Positions 41,449 to 51,647 of a DNA stretch of 64,000 bases are shown here, piece by piece. Made by a program: the position numbers and the translations under genes. Source of the stretch: DATAEG01 sp963703085. GTDB taxonomy: Bacteria; Actinomycetota; Actinomycetes; Mycobacteriales; Jatrophihabitantaceae. The notes below the pieces were generated by a model, which saw only the letters and a list, made by a program, of their open reading frames with translations, was not told the DNA's origin and made no database searches. The stretch's first letter is position 1, and every line of letters begins with the position of its first letter. The stretch lies in assembly GCA_963703085.1 (NCBI GenBank), contig OY969789.1, positions 1,302,001-1,366,000 on the forward strand, given 5' to 3'.

Positions 41449-42641
41449 GGTGTGCGTTCCATCCTCAATTGCACTTCGGTGCCTTCGCCTGCCTTGCTGC
41501 GGATGGTGGCGGTGCCACCGTGGCGTTCCATCCTCGCCTGGATGGACCCACGCACGCCACGCCGGTCCTCGGGGATGCTGGCCACGTCGAAACCGCCGCC
41601 CCGGTCCAGGACGTACACCCCGACCGAACCGTCTTCCACCTCCGCGTAGAGGGACATGCTGGCCACACCGGCGTGCTTCGCCGCATTGACCAGCGCTTCC
41701 CGCGCGGCCTGGGCGAGTGCCGAGAGATGCTCGTCGAGCGGGGCATCGCCGACGACCACCTCGTTCACCTTGACCGCATAGGCGTCCTCGACCTCCGCCA
41801 CCGACGCATGCAAGGAGGCGGCCAGCGTGCCCTTCGCCGTGCGATCGCCGTACAGCAGATGCCGCAGTTCGCGTTCCTGCCCACGAGCCAGGCGGGCGAC
41901 CTCGCGCGGTGAATCGGCGTTGCGCTGGATCAGCGCAAGGGTCTGCAGGACTGAGTCGTGCAGGTGGGCGGCCATTTCCTCGCGCTCTCGAGCGAGGATG
42001 CGCGCGCGTCGTTCCGCGGTCAGTTCGGTGACCATCCGCACCCACATCGGTCCGGTGATCAGGCCGAAACCGACCGCGACGACCACGATCGCGATCAACG
42101 CGTCGCGTATCTGCCCCAGGCTGGCGCCGCGGGCGATGATGATGACGCCGCCGGCGATCACCATGAGGACGCCGGCGCCCAGCCGGAGCAGGCCCCTGCG
42201 CTGCTCGGTCGGAGAACTCAGCGAGGAGCGGGACAACGTCAGCCACCGGGTGCGCTCGCCCTGACTGGCCTGCCGCCAGATGAGCGCACCGCCGAGCACC
42301 GCCAGCAGGATCGGCACACCGAAGTGGCCCACGGTCACAGTCAGCGTGAGCGCCCACAGCAGAGCGGCAGTCGCGAGCGCCCCGACTCCGTAGCGCAACC
42401 ACGCCGGGCTGCGTCCCGACGTGTGCGCCGGGTCGGTCGGCACCACGATCCAGTACGCGCCGTACAGCAAGACGCCGAGCCCACTGCTGAAGCACAGCGC
42501 CGCGAAGGCGGCCCGGATCGCCCACCGCCAGCGCGCCTCGCCGAGACCCAGGTGTTCGGCGAGCCCGGCCGCCACCCCGCCGATGATGGCGTCACCGGTG
42601 TTGCGATACAGCTGTGGCCGGGCCACCGCTGTCCGGTCCAT
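41445..42641 (-). CDS. Histidine kinase with N-terminal PspC domain (HisKA_3 type)
   Basis: A 398-residue membrane kinase. Residues 10-70 form a PspC domain (LYRNTGDAIIGGVAAGLAEH then a helix ending YWIVVPTDP). Four or so membrane helices follow. The phospho-histidine is in EREEMAAHLHDSVLQTLALIQ, and the HATPase has N-box REALVNAAKHAG and G-box DRGGGFD. This is the LiaS/MacS-like class of actinobacterial envelope-stress kinases. ATG 42641 is chosen with GGAG upstream; GTG 42650 and ATG 42686 are alternatives. The 298-bp gap to the divergent PspC gene holds no further gene and should contain both promoters. Confidence 0.9.
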   Translation of the reverse strand: MDRTAVARPQLYRNTGDAIIGGVAAGLAEHLGLGEARWRWAIRAAFAALCFSSGLGVLLYGAYWIVVPTDPAHTSGRSPAWLRYGVGALATAALLWALTLTVTVGHFGVPILLAVLGGALIWRQASQGERTRWLTLSRSSLSSPTEQRRGLLRLGAGVLMVIAGGVIIIARGASLGQIRDALIAIVVVAVGFGLITGPMWVRMVTELTAERRARILAREREEMAAHLHDSVLQTLALIQRNADSPREVARLARGQERELRHLLYGDRTAKGTLAASLHASVAEVEDAYAVKVNEVVVGDAPLDEHLSALAQAAREALVNAAKHAGVASMSLYAEVEDGSVGVYVLDRGGGFDVASIPEDRRGVRGSIQARMERHGGTATIRSKAGEGTEVQLRMERTP

Positions 42642-42939
42642 CGTCGTCACCGCTCCATCATGGTCGCTGGGCCGCGCCGACCGCATCAGGACCGACCCTG
42701 ATCTCTTGGCTCAGGTGGCCGGACACGCCAACGTCGGCAACGGCCCTGCCTGCCGCGCATAGGCGTGCGCCATGCGGGACGGTTCGGTCATGCAGGACCG
42801 TGCGCCAGCAGCGCCGGCCGAGTGCGGTCGTCCTCCTCGTCACTGCGTCTTTCTTCCGACTCAGGGGGTGTGCAGTTCAGGGCAACACCAGGGTGCTCAC
42901 CGATGTGCCGGCTGCCTCGCACCGCGCAAGCTGCTAAGC

Positions 42940-44286
42940 ATGAACTCGACCATGGACGAGACGCCGCCGCCGCAGAGTGAGCCGCCGGGCACTTCCGGCG
43001 CAGACTCCCTGCCCCCGACGTCGCCGCCCGCACCTCCCGGCGGCGGGTCGGGCGGTGCGGGCGGGCGGGGATGGCAGGGCGGGTCGGCCGGACCGCGGCT
43101 GTTGCGCCGGAGCCGGACGGATCGGATGGGCGTCGGGGTTTGCAGCGGGCTCGGCTCCTACTTCGGCGTCGACCCGGTGATCTTCCGGGTTCTGATCGCC
43201 GTGCTGGCCGTGTTCGGCGGGGCCGGCATCTTGCTGTACCTGCTGCTCTGGCTGGCCATTCCCGAAGAGGGCACGCCGACCTCCGCGCTGGACCGCGGGA
43301 TCGCCGAAGCGCGCCGGCGCAAGATCCCCTTCGGCATTGTCGCTGCGGGCACCGTGGTGGTCCTCTGGGTAGTTGGCTTCTCCTGGTGGGCGCCGCCGTC
43401 GCTGTGGCCGACGATCATCGTCGCCGCGATCGTGATCTTCGTGCTCTCCCGCCGCGCGGATCGCACCGAACATCACCTCCCGGCGGCTCAGCCGTATCCC
43501 GCGACCACCGGCTCCGGGAGCTATCCGGCGGAGAACCCAGCCACGTACGAATCCACCGTCTCGCTGCCCGCCGACGCGCAACGGGGATGGGGGCTGCCAC
43601 AGACCACGCCTACGTCGAGCAGTACTCAGCTTCGCGAGTGGATCGAAGAATCCCGCTCCCGCGGCCGGGAACGCCGGCGGCGCACTTTCCCGATCCGGGT
43701 CAGCATCTGCGCGTTGTCCCTGGCCGCGGCGGTCGCCCTCGGCGTGACCGACTGGCTGCACGGCATCCCGTTCGCCGCCTACTTCTGGACCTTCGGTGCG
43801 ATCGTGCTCGGTGGGCTCCTCGTCGGGACGGTGACCCGGCGCACGCCGTGGCTCTACGCCGCCTGGCTGGCCCCGCTGGCGGTGGGACTCATCGCGTTCG
43901 GATCATCACCGGCCAGCCTGCACAACGGATGGGGCGATCGGGCCTGGTCACCGCACACCAGCAGCGCGGTATCCGGTGAGCACAAGCTGGCCTTCGGCAG
44001 GGGAACCCTGGATCTGAGCTCGATCAACTCCGTGGACGCGTCCCGCACGACGAAGGTGACGATGGGCGCCGGGCAGCTACGCATCGTGGTGCCGCGATCG
44101 CTCGCCGTCGTTGTGCACACAGATGTCCACTTCGGCACGGTGACCGTCGAGGGCACCGAGCTGCACAGCGGTTACAACTTCGACCGGGATGTCACCAGCC
44201 CAGCCGCCAGCCAGAACCCCGCAGCAGTCATCACGGTGGACGCGACGCTCACCAACGGCGAGATCGAGATCGACTACGTCGGCTGA
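42940..44286 (+). CDS. PspC-domain membrane protein with LiaF-like C-terminal domain
   Basis: A 448-residue protein. A Pro/Gly-rich tail (about 1-50) leads into a PspC domain (RTDRMGVGVCSGLGSYFG, hydrophobic helix, LWLAIPEEG). Further membrane helices follow, then a basic linker (RSRGRERRRRTF) and more helices. The C-terminal beta domain (LAFGRGTLDLSSI, KVTMGAGQLRIVVP, DVHFGTVTVEG) looks like the LiaF/'toastrack' sheet that senses or restrains LiaS-type kinases. ATG 42940 is used; ATG 42952 is also possible and neither has a good RBS. It is divergent from the PspC kinase and LuxR regulator, so the three probably form one envelope-stress system. Confidence 0.85.
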   Translation: MNSTMDETPPPQSEPPGTSGADSLPPTSPPAPPGGGSGGAGGRGWQGGSAGPRLLRRSRTDRMGVGVCSGLGSYFGVDPVIFRVLIAVLAVFGGAGILLYLLLWLAIPEEGTPTSALDRGIAEARRRKIPFGIVAAGTVVVLWVVGFSWWAPPSLWPTIIVAAIVIFVLSRRADRTEHHLPAAQPYPATTGSGSYPAENPATYESTVSLPADAQRGWGLPQTTPTSSSTQLREWIEESRSRGRERRRRTFPIRVSICALSLAAAVALGVTDWLHGIPFAAYFWTFGAIVLGGLLVGTVTRRTPWLYAAWLAPLAVGLIAFGSSPASLHNGWGDRAWSPHTSSAVSGEHKLAFGRGTLDLSSINSVDASRTTKVTMGAGQLRIVVPRSLAVVVHTDVHFGTVTVEGTELHSGYNFDRDVTSPAASQNPAAVITVDATLTNGEIEIDYVG

Positions 44287-44349
44287 ACAACAGCCGGGGT
44301 GAGGACGCGGCCAGCCCAGCACCCGAAGAGGGGAGCGCCTCGACCGCGG

Positions 44350-45282
44350 TCAAGGCCGGAGGACGATTCGACCGGTGAGCCCGCCTGCGGCCAGGCGTCG
44401 GTGGGCTTCAACAATGTCGTCGAGAGGGAGAACCTCGGCGATCGCCACCTGCAGCGATCCCGTTGCGGCGAGCGCGGCAAGTATCGTGAGGTGCTGCCAG
44501 TTCGCCTCGACAGCGAGCGACACCGACCGGATTCCACGCAGCGCGGGGGGCCTGTCGGTAACGTTGAGGCTGACGTGCGCGCCACCATTACGTACCGCGT
44601 CCAGCGATCGGATACCGAGCAAGGCCGCGTCAAGGGCGCCGTCGGCTCCTCCTGGTACGAGTCGACGAACCTCATCGGCCAGGTCGTCGGTGGTCGGCAG
44701 GAAGGCGTCGCAACCCAGGTCGGTCAGCCGCTCTCGGTGTTCCTCCCGCGAAGTGGCGATCACCCGCAGCCCGTGCAATTTCGCCAGCTGCACGGCCAAG
44801 CTCCCCACCGCGCCGCCCGCGCCGGTCACGAGCACGCTCGCCCCTGCGGCAAGGTTCAGGGCAGCGAGAGCCTGCAGCGCGGTGCTGCCGGCAAGCGGCA
44901 GCGTGGCAGCCAGGTCGGCATCGAGACCAGCGGGCGCTGCGGCCACTGCTCGTTCCGGCAGGATCACCGCGTCGGCATGCGTCTTGTGCAGGCATTGCAG
45001 CCGGTCCGACAATCCGATCACCGGTGCACCGGCGCAGATTCGACGCGTTCCCGGTCCGACGGCGTCCACCGTGCCGCAGACATCCCAGCCGAGGCCGATC
45101 GGAGCCCGGCCGTGCAACCCGGCAGCGCTGAGCACCCCGGCGCGGGTCGCAAGATCAACCGGATTGACCGCGGCCGAACGGACCTGCACCCTCACCTGCC
45201 CGACCCCCGGATCCGGCAGTGGGCTCTGCACGACGGCCAGGGACTGCGTCCCACCGAACTCGGTGACCATTACTGAACGCAT
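44350..45282 (-). CDS. Zinc-independent MDR oxidoreductase (quinone oxidoreductase-like)
   Basis: Medium-chain dehydrogenase/reductase of 310 residues in the NADPH:quinone reductase branch. It has the GroES-like start (RSAAVNPVDLATRAG, GLGWDVCGTVDAVG) and the Rossmann loop VLVTGAGGAVGSLAVQLAKLHG. No catalytic zinc cysteine set is seen. It ends in ADH-type AHRRLAAGGLTGRIVL. ATG 45282 is preferred, with GGGAG upstream; ATG 45270 is possible. It is divergent from an HxlR regulator with an inverted repeat between them, which suggests control by an electrophile or quinone. The inducer is unknown. Confidence 0.85.
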   Translation of the reverse strand: MRSVMVTEFGGTQSLAVVQSPLPDPGVGQVRVQVRSAAVNPVDLATRAGVLSAAGLHGRAPIGLGWDVCGTVDAVGPGTRRICAGAPVIGLSDRLQCLHKTHADAVILPERAVAAAPAGLDADLAATLPLAGSTALQALAALNLAAGASVLVTGAGGAVGSLAVQLAKLHGLRVIATSREEHRERLTDLGCDAFLPTTDDLADEVRRLVPGGADGALDAALLGIRSLDAVRNGGAHVSLNVTDRPPALRGIRSVSLAVEANWQHLTILAALAATGSLQVAIAEVLPLDDIVEAHRRLAAGGLTGRIVLRP

Positions 45283-45324
45283 GACCAGCGCATCTCCCTC
45301 GCATCGGTACCTCGCTCCGGACAG

Positions 45325-45370
45325 TACAATTTCCGCTCTCCGTTGGTTAGTAGGTACCTTTGAGTGCCTA
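45325..45370 (+). promoter_or_regulatory. Promoter and operator between oxidoreductase and HxlR genes
   Basis: TACAAT at 45325-45330 could serve as a -10 for the HxlR gene. TAGGTAC (45351-45357) and GTGCCTA (45364-45370) form an inverted repeat with one mismatch and a 6-base spacer, just downstream of that -10 and before the ATG at 45385. It is a good candidate HxlR operator for autoregulation and for the divergent oxidoreductase. Confidence 0.55.
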
Positions 45371-45384
45371 CCGAAGGAGAGCCG

Positions 45385-45759
45385 ATGACCAGTCCCGCCC
45401 AGGTCTACGACGCCTTTGTTGCCGACTGCCCAACGCGGGCGCTGCTCGACAGGCTCAGCGACAAGTGGGTGAGCCTCGTCCTGGTCGCCCTGGACGGCGG
45501 CCCGATGCGATACCGCCAGCTGCACCGTCGTATCGACGGGGTCAGCCAGAAGATGCTGACGCAGACGCTGCGCAGCATGGCCCGCGACGGATTGCTGACC
45601 CGCACTGTGACTCCCACTGTGCCGATCCGGACCGACTACGAGCTGACCACACTCGGGCGCTCGCTGCTACCGCTGATGGCGGCGATCAAAGCATGGGCCG
45701 AGGCGAACATCGCAGCCGTCGAGCGAGCCCGCCGGCATTACGACCAGTTCACGCAGTGA
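45385..45759 (+). CDS. HxlR-family transcriptional regulator
   Basis: A 124-residue winged-helix regulator. Family motifs are CPTRALLDRLSDKWVSLVLVAL with the conserved N-terminal cysteine (C14 region), MRYRQLHRRIDGVSQKMLTQTLR as recognition helix, and the wing GLLTRTVTPTVPIRTDYELT. One Cys near the N terminus, as here, is the redox or electrophile sensor in HypR/QorR-type members. ATG 45385 has AAGGAG upstream; the in-frame GTG at 45364 is within the operator. Its neighbour is a QorA-like oxidoreductase, which fits a QorR-type role. Confidence 0.88.
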   Translation: MTSPAQVYDAFVADCPTRALLDRLSDKWVSLVLVALDGGPMRYRQLHRRIDGVSQKMLTQTLRSMARDGLLTRTVTPTVPIRTDYELTTLGRSLLPLMAAIKAWAEANIAAVERARRHYDQFTQ

Positions 45760-45799
45760 CGTTTGAGCAGGACCAGGGACGGTCGGAGTGCGGGAACGC

Positions 45800-47362
<1,563 letters not shown>

Positions 47363-47526
47363 GGCCAGATCCTATAGCGGTGCGGCACAGTGCCGACCCA
47401 CGTCGACGCCAGCTGCCCGAGTGGAACCCGACCGGCTGGCGGCCGACGCCGTGGTCTTCGGACTGATCGACCTCTACTCGGCGTTCCACACCGTGTTGCG
47501 CTGCCTGACGCGGCACACTGCCTGGT

Positions 47527-48531
47527 ATGACGGACTCACCGGCCACTGCCGACTCCGGCACGGCGATTCACAGCCGGGTCTGGCGCAAGGGCAAGGTCGT
47601 GGAAAAGGACATCCCGTTCGAGCGGATCTCCGACTTCCTCGCCGAAGACGGCTGCCTGGTCTGGGTCGACCTGGGCAGCCCGGACGACGCGACGCTGGCT
47701 GCACTGGCCGACGAGATGTCGCTGAATGAGAACGTCATCGAGGATGCGGTCGGTGCCGACGAACGCCCCAAGGTGCACCACTACGACGAGTTCAAGTTCG
47801 TCACCGCGTACGACCTGTCAGTGGACGGCGATTCCGGCGAGCTGCATCAGTCGCGCATCTCGGCGTTCGTCACCGACAAAGCGCTGATCACCATTCGACC
47901 GGACAGCGCCTACGACCTGCAACCGCTGCTGCAGCGATGGGACGAGACCCGCGCCCTCATTGCCCATGGCGTGGGTGGTCTGCTGCACGGGCTGCTCGAT
48001 CTGATCGTGGACGGCCACTTCGATGCGGTCCAGCAACTCGACGACGCCCTGGAAGGTATCGAGGACGGCCTGTTCGCGGAGAAGACGCAGAGCCGGGAGA
48101 CGCAACGCCGCGCCTTCCAGTTCCGCAAGACCCTCGTACAGATGCGCCGGGTGGTGCTCCCGATGCGCGAGGTCGTCAGCGGCCTGGCCCGTCGCGACGA
48201 GGACGCGGACACGTTCTTGCGGCCCTACTTCGAGGATCTCAACGACCACGTGCTGCGAGTGACCGAATGGACCGAGTCGCTCCGGGACATGATTACGACG
48301 ATCTTCGAGACGAACCTGAGCCTTGCCGATGCCCGGCTGAACACGATCATGAAGAAGCTGACCTCCTGGGCAGCCATCATCGCGGTGCCCACAGCAGTGA
48401 CCGGGTTCTACGGGCAGAACGTCCCGTACCCCGGCTTCAGCCACCGCTCCGGTTTCCTGACCAGCACCGCGATCATGGTCGTGCTGGTCGTGTTCCTCTA
48501 CGTCACCTTTCGCCGCAAGGACTGGCTCTAG
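47527..48531 (+). CDS. corA: CorA-family magnesium/cobalt transporter
   Basis: A 334-residue CorA-type channel subunit. A large cytoplasmic N-terminal domain is followed by a long helix (LVQMRRVVLPMREVVSGLARR) and two C-terminal membrane helices (SWAAIIAVPTAVTGFYG and TSTAIMVVLVVFLYVTF). The signature loop here reads YGQNVPYPG, not the classical YGMNF; this GxN variant is common in actinobacterial homologues. The protein ends in the basic RRKDWL typical of the family. It converges on guaB3 (32 bp between stops). Confidence 0.9.
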   Translation: MTDSPATADSGTAIHSRVWRKGKVVEKDIPFERISDFLAEDGCLVWVDLGSPDDATLAALADEMSLNENVIEDAVGADERPKVHHYDEFKFVTAYDLSVDGDSGELHQSRISAFVTDKALITIRPDSAYDLQPLLQRWDETRALIAHGVGGLLHGLLDLIVDGHFDAVQQLDDALEGIEDGLFAEKTQSRETQRRAFQFRKTLVQMRRVVLPMREVVSGLARRDEDADTFLRPYFEDLNDHVLRVTEWTESLRDMITTIFETNLSLADARLNTIMKKLTSWAAIIAVPTAVTGFYGQNVPYPGFSHRSGFLTSTAIMVVLVVFLYVTFRRKDWL

Positions 48532-48563
48532 CCGGAGAGTCCCCGGCCGGCCAACGAATCTGG

Positions 48564-49697
48564 CTACCTGCCGGAGCTGAGCACGAGTTCGGCGCGCTGG
48601 AACTCCTTGACCGATGAATACCCGCACTTGGCCATCGCGCGACGTACCGCGCCGAACAGGTTGCGCTCCCCGGAGGGATCGGCAGTCGGGCCGCCGATCA
48701 CTTCAGCGAGGCTGGGCGGGTCGTCGGCACCCAGGCCGAACGGGACGATGCTGGAGCGCGGCACCCGAGGATGTGCGGCCGTGGAATCCCAATACAGCCC
48801 GTGCCCGGGTACCTCGGCGGCTGCAGCCAGCGGCTCGCCGAGCATCACCGCGTCGGCACCGCAGGCGAGTGCCTTGGCGATGTCACCGCCGGTGTGCAGG
48901 TCGCCGTAGGCCACGAGATGGACGTACCGGCCGCCGGTTTCGTCCAGGTAATCGCGTCGGGCGGCCGCGGCGTCCACGATCGCGGTGGCCATCGGCACCT
49001 CGATGCCGAGCACCGAATGCGTCGTGGAGCCCAGGTGCGCGCCGTAGCCGACGATGACCCCGGCGGCGCCGGTGCGCATCAGATGCAGCGCGGTCTGGTA
49101 GTTGGCACACCCACCGACCAGCACCGGCACGTCCAGTTCGGCGATGAACGTCTTCAAGTTGAGCGCCGCGTTGCTGCCGGCCGAGCCCACCTCGCCGATC
49201 ACGTGCTCCGCTGAGATGACGGTTCCCTGGATGACGAGCAGGTCGACGCCTGCGTCGAGCACGTACGGCGCCAGCTCGACGGTGTGCTGCGGGGACAGTC
49301 GGACGGCCACTCGCACGCCGGCCTCGCGCAACCCGCGGATCCGGGCCGCGAGCAGCTCCGGGTCGATGGGAGCGGCAAGGTAGCGCTGCAGATCGGAGCT
49401 GTCCTCGCGCAACGCGGCGAATGCGACCGCCGGATCCACGTACCGGCTCCATAGGCCTTCACCGTCGAGTACCGCGAGGCCGCCCAGCTTCTCGATCTCG
49501 ATCGCAGTCTCCGGCGAGACCACCGCGTCGCTCGGCGCCGCCACGAACGGCAGCGAGAAGGTATGCGCGTCGATCTGCCACGTCGTCGACACCTGGGTCG
49601 AGTCGCGGGTGCGCCGGGTCGGCACCAGCGCGACCTCGGCAAGGTGGTAACCGCGGCGGGCACTGCGACCCAACCCGATCTCGACGGTCTCCGGCAT
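48564..49697 (-). CDS. guaB3: GuaB3-family IMP dehydrogenase-related protein
   Basis: A 377-residue TIM-barrel protein of the GuaB3 family, which lacks the CBS pair of true GuaB. It begins VEIGLGRSARRGYHLAEVALVP and carries FVAAPSDAVVSPETAIEIEKLGGLAVLDGEGLW-type sequence. Family stretches also include GGCANYQTALHLMRTGAAGV and GADAVMLGEPLAAAAEVPG. No loop resembling the GuaB catalytic GSICTTR is present, so IMP dehydrogenase activity is doubtful; some homologues act as GMP reductases. ATG 49697 is the start. It lies downstream of guaB, separated by a tandem repeat. Confidence 0.92.
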   Translation of the reverse strand: MPETVEIGLGRSARRGYHLAEVALVPTRRTRDSTQVSTTWQIDAHTFSLPFVAAPSDAVVSPETAIEIEKLGGLAVLDGEGLWSRYVDPAVAFAALREDSSDLQRYLAAPIDPELLAARIRGLREAGVRVAVRLSPQHTVELAPYVLDAGVDLLVIQGTVISAEHVIGEVGSAGSNAALNLKTFIAELDVPVLVGGCANYQTALHLMRTGAAGVIVGYGAHLGSTTHSVLGIEVPMATAIVDAAAARRDYLDETGGRYVHLVAYGDLHTGGDIAKALACGADAVMLGEPLAAAAEVPGHGLYWDSTAAHPRVPRSSIVPFGLGADDPPSLAEVIGGPTADPSGERNLFGAVRRAMAKCGYSSVKEFQRAELVLSSGR

Positions 49698-49720
49698 GGG
49701 ATCAGTCTGCCGCAGTCTCT

Positions 49721-49905
49721 ATGGCGCCTGCTCCGCAGGCGGTGTTTATGGCGCCTGCTCCGCAGGCGTCGCAGCCGCTACGCGCCTGGACCTACGGTCG
49801 GCGCGACACTAATGGCGCCTGCTCCGCAGGCGTCGCAGCCACTACGCGCCTGGACCTACGGTCGGCGCGACACTAATGGCGCCTGCTCCGCAGGCGTCGC
49901 AGCCG
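49721..49905. repeat. Tandem repeat with hairpin units between guaB and guaB3
   Basis: Four copies of ATGGCGCCTGCTCCGCAGGC start at 49721, 49748, 49812 and 49876. The last three are spaced exactly 64 bp, and the 64-bp unit between them is identical apart from one base (GCCGCTA versus GCCACTA). Each copy holds a hairpin CGCCTGC-TCC-GCAGGCG. The array lies fully in the gap between guaB (stop 49911) and guaB3 (start 49697). It resembles a mycobacterial-type intergenic VNTR and may act as a terminator or mRNA stabiliser. Confidence 0.9.
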
Positions 49906-49910
49906 CAAGA

Positions 49911-51434
49911 TCACCGAGAGTAGTTGGGCGCCTCGACGGTCATGTAGATGTCGTGCGGATGCGATTCCTTCAGGCTGGCCTGGGTGATCCGGACGAACTG
50001 GCCACGCTCGGCGAGTTCCGCGGTCGTGCGCGCGCCCACGTAGAACATTGCCTGGCGCAGGCCACCGACCAGCTGATGGGTGACCGCCGACAGTGGCCCG
50101 CGGTAGGCGACCCGGCCCTCGACGCCTTCCGGGACGAGCTGGTCGTCCTGGGCGACCTCCGCCTGGAAGTAACGATCCTTCGAGTAGGACTTCCGCTGCC
50201 TCGAGCTCATCGCGCCGAGGGAGCCCATCCCGCGGTAGGACTTGAACTGCTTGCCGTTGACGAAGATCAGATCGCCGGGCGACTCGTCGCAGCCGGCCAA
50301 CAGCGAGCCGAGCATCACCGTGTCGGCACCGGCGACGATTGCCTTCGCGATGTCGCCGGAGTGCTGCAACCCTCCGTCGGCAATCACCGGCACCCCCGCC
50401 GGCCGGCACGCCAACGATGCCTCGTAAATCGCCGTCACCTGCGGCGCGCCCACGCCGGTGACCACCCGCGTGGTGCAGATCGACCCTGGTCCGACACCGA
50501 CCTTGACCGCGTCGGAGCCTGCATCGATGAAGGCCTGCGCGCCGGCCCGGGTGGCGACGTTCCCGCCGATCACCTGGACGTGCTGCGTCGCCCGGTCGCT
50601 CTTCAGTCGTCGCACCATGTCCAGCAGCAGCCGGACGTGACCATGCGCAGTGTCGGCCACGAGCACGTCCACACCCGCCTCGACGAGCGTGGCGGCGCGC
50701 TGCCACGCGTCGCCGAAGTAGCCGATCGCGGCTCCGACCATCAGCCGACCGTTGACGTCCTTCGAAGCAAGCGGGAACTGCTCGGACTTGACGAAGTCCT
50801 TCACCGTGATGAGCCCGGCGAGACAGCCGCGCTCGTCGATCAGCGGCAGTCGCTCCCGCTTGTGCTGGCGCAGCAGAGCGGTGGCATCTTCGTGTGAGAT
50901 CCCTACCGGGGCGGTGATCAACGGCATCGGCGTCATCACTTCGTCGACCTTGGTCGTTGCCCACTCGGTGACGGGGACGAAGCGCAGATCCCGGTTGGTG
51001 ATGATGCCGAGCAGCCGCTGGTCCGCGTCGACCACAGGAAGGCCGGAAATGCGGTACTCGCCGCATACCTCGTCGAGTTCAGCGAGCGTCGCGTCCGGCC
51101 CGATCGTCACCGGATTCGGAATGAGCCCGGTCTGGGTGCGCTTGACCACATCGATTTGGCGGGCCTGGTCCTCCACCGACAAGTTCCGGTGCAGCACCCC
51201 GATGCCACCTTGCCGGGCCATCGCGATCGCCATCCGGCCCTCGGTGACGGTGTCCATCGCGGCGGACAACAACGGCACGGCGATGGTGATCTCCCGGGTC
51301 AGCCGGGCCGACGTGTCGATGTCGGCAGGCACCACGCCGGTCTCGCCGGGCAGGAGCAACACGTCGTCGAACGTCAGGCCCAACCGGGCGAACTTGGCGG
51401 GGACCTCTTCTGGTTGCTCGTCGCTGATGTTCAA
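49911..51434 (-). CDS. guaB: IMP dehydrogenase
   Basis: Oxidises IMP to XMP, the committed step to GMP; 507 residues. It has FDDVLLLPGETGVVPADID, a CBS pair (about residues 115-220) inserted in the TIM barrel, the phosphate stretch VKVGVGPGSICTTR with the catalytic cysteine, VIADGGLQHSGDIAKAI, and GSLLAGCDESPG. The start is unusual: TTG 51434, with a strong AAGGAG 6 bases upstream and no ATG or GTG suitably placed. The longer open frame upstream has no RBS. guaB3 follows after the repeat array. The start choice is solid because the next residues NISDEQPEEVPAKFARLG match the family start. Confidence 0.95.
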   Translation of the reverse strand: MNISDEQPEEVPAKFARLGLTFDDVLLLPGETGVVPADIDTSARLTREITIAVPLLSAAMDTVTEGRMAIAMARQGGIGVLHRNLSVEDQARQIDVVKRTQTGLIPNPVTIGPDATLAELDEVCGEYRISGLPVVDADQRLLGIITNRDLRFVPVTEWATTKVDEVMTPMPLITAPVGISHEDATALLRQHKRERLPLIDERGCLAGLITVKDFVKSEQFPLASKDVNGRLMVGAAIGYFGDAWQRAATLVEAGVDVLVADTAHGHVRLLLDMVRRLKSDRATQHVQVIGGNVATRAGAQAFIDAGSDAVKVGVGPGSICTTRVVTGVGAPQVTAIYEASLACRPAGVPVIADGGLQHSGDIAKAIVAGADTVMLGSLLAGCDESPGDLIFVNGKQFKSYRGMGSLGAMSSRQRKSYSKDRYFQAEVAQDDQLVPEGVEGRVAYRGPLSAVTHQLVGGLRQAMFYVGARTTAELAERGQFVRITQASLKESHPHDIYMTVEAPNYSR

Positions 51435-51582
51435 CGCAGACTCCTTGCGGCCGGTACCTGAGTCTATCGGCCCGAGCCCGCGGCCGAACCGGCCAACGTG
51501 ACCGCGGCCGGGCCGGTCGTGAGCAGCAGGTGCATTCGATCGGCGAGCGGCCACTTGTCGCCACGCCAGCTAGGTATGTCAA

Positions 51583-51595
51583 ATGTCAGGGACAT
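51583..51595. promoter_or_regulatory. Short inverted repeat upstream of the ABC exporter genes
   Basis: ATGTC-AGG-GACAT is a perfect 5-bp inverted repeat within AATGTCAGGGACAT, preceded by a further ATGTC. It lies about 50 bp before the ATP-binding gene in the divergent guaB gap. It may be an operator; no local regulator gene is seen. Confidence 0.25.
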
Positions 51596-51647
51596 CTGAG
51601 TACTAACCCCGATAGTGCCCGATCTCCGATCACGGCACTCTGAAGGC

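Noticed and set aside
42642..42939. Small gene in the gap between the PspC kinase and PspC protein
   Set aside because: Open frames here are Arg/Ser-rich without RBS; the gap more likely holds two divergent promoters.
49721..49905. Tandem repeat considered as a CRISPR array
   Set aside because: The spaced units are nearly identical over the full 64 bp, so there are no unique spacers, and no cas genes are near.
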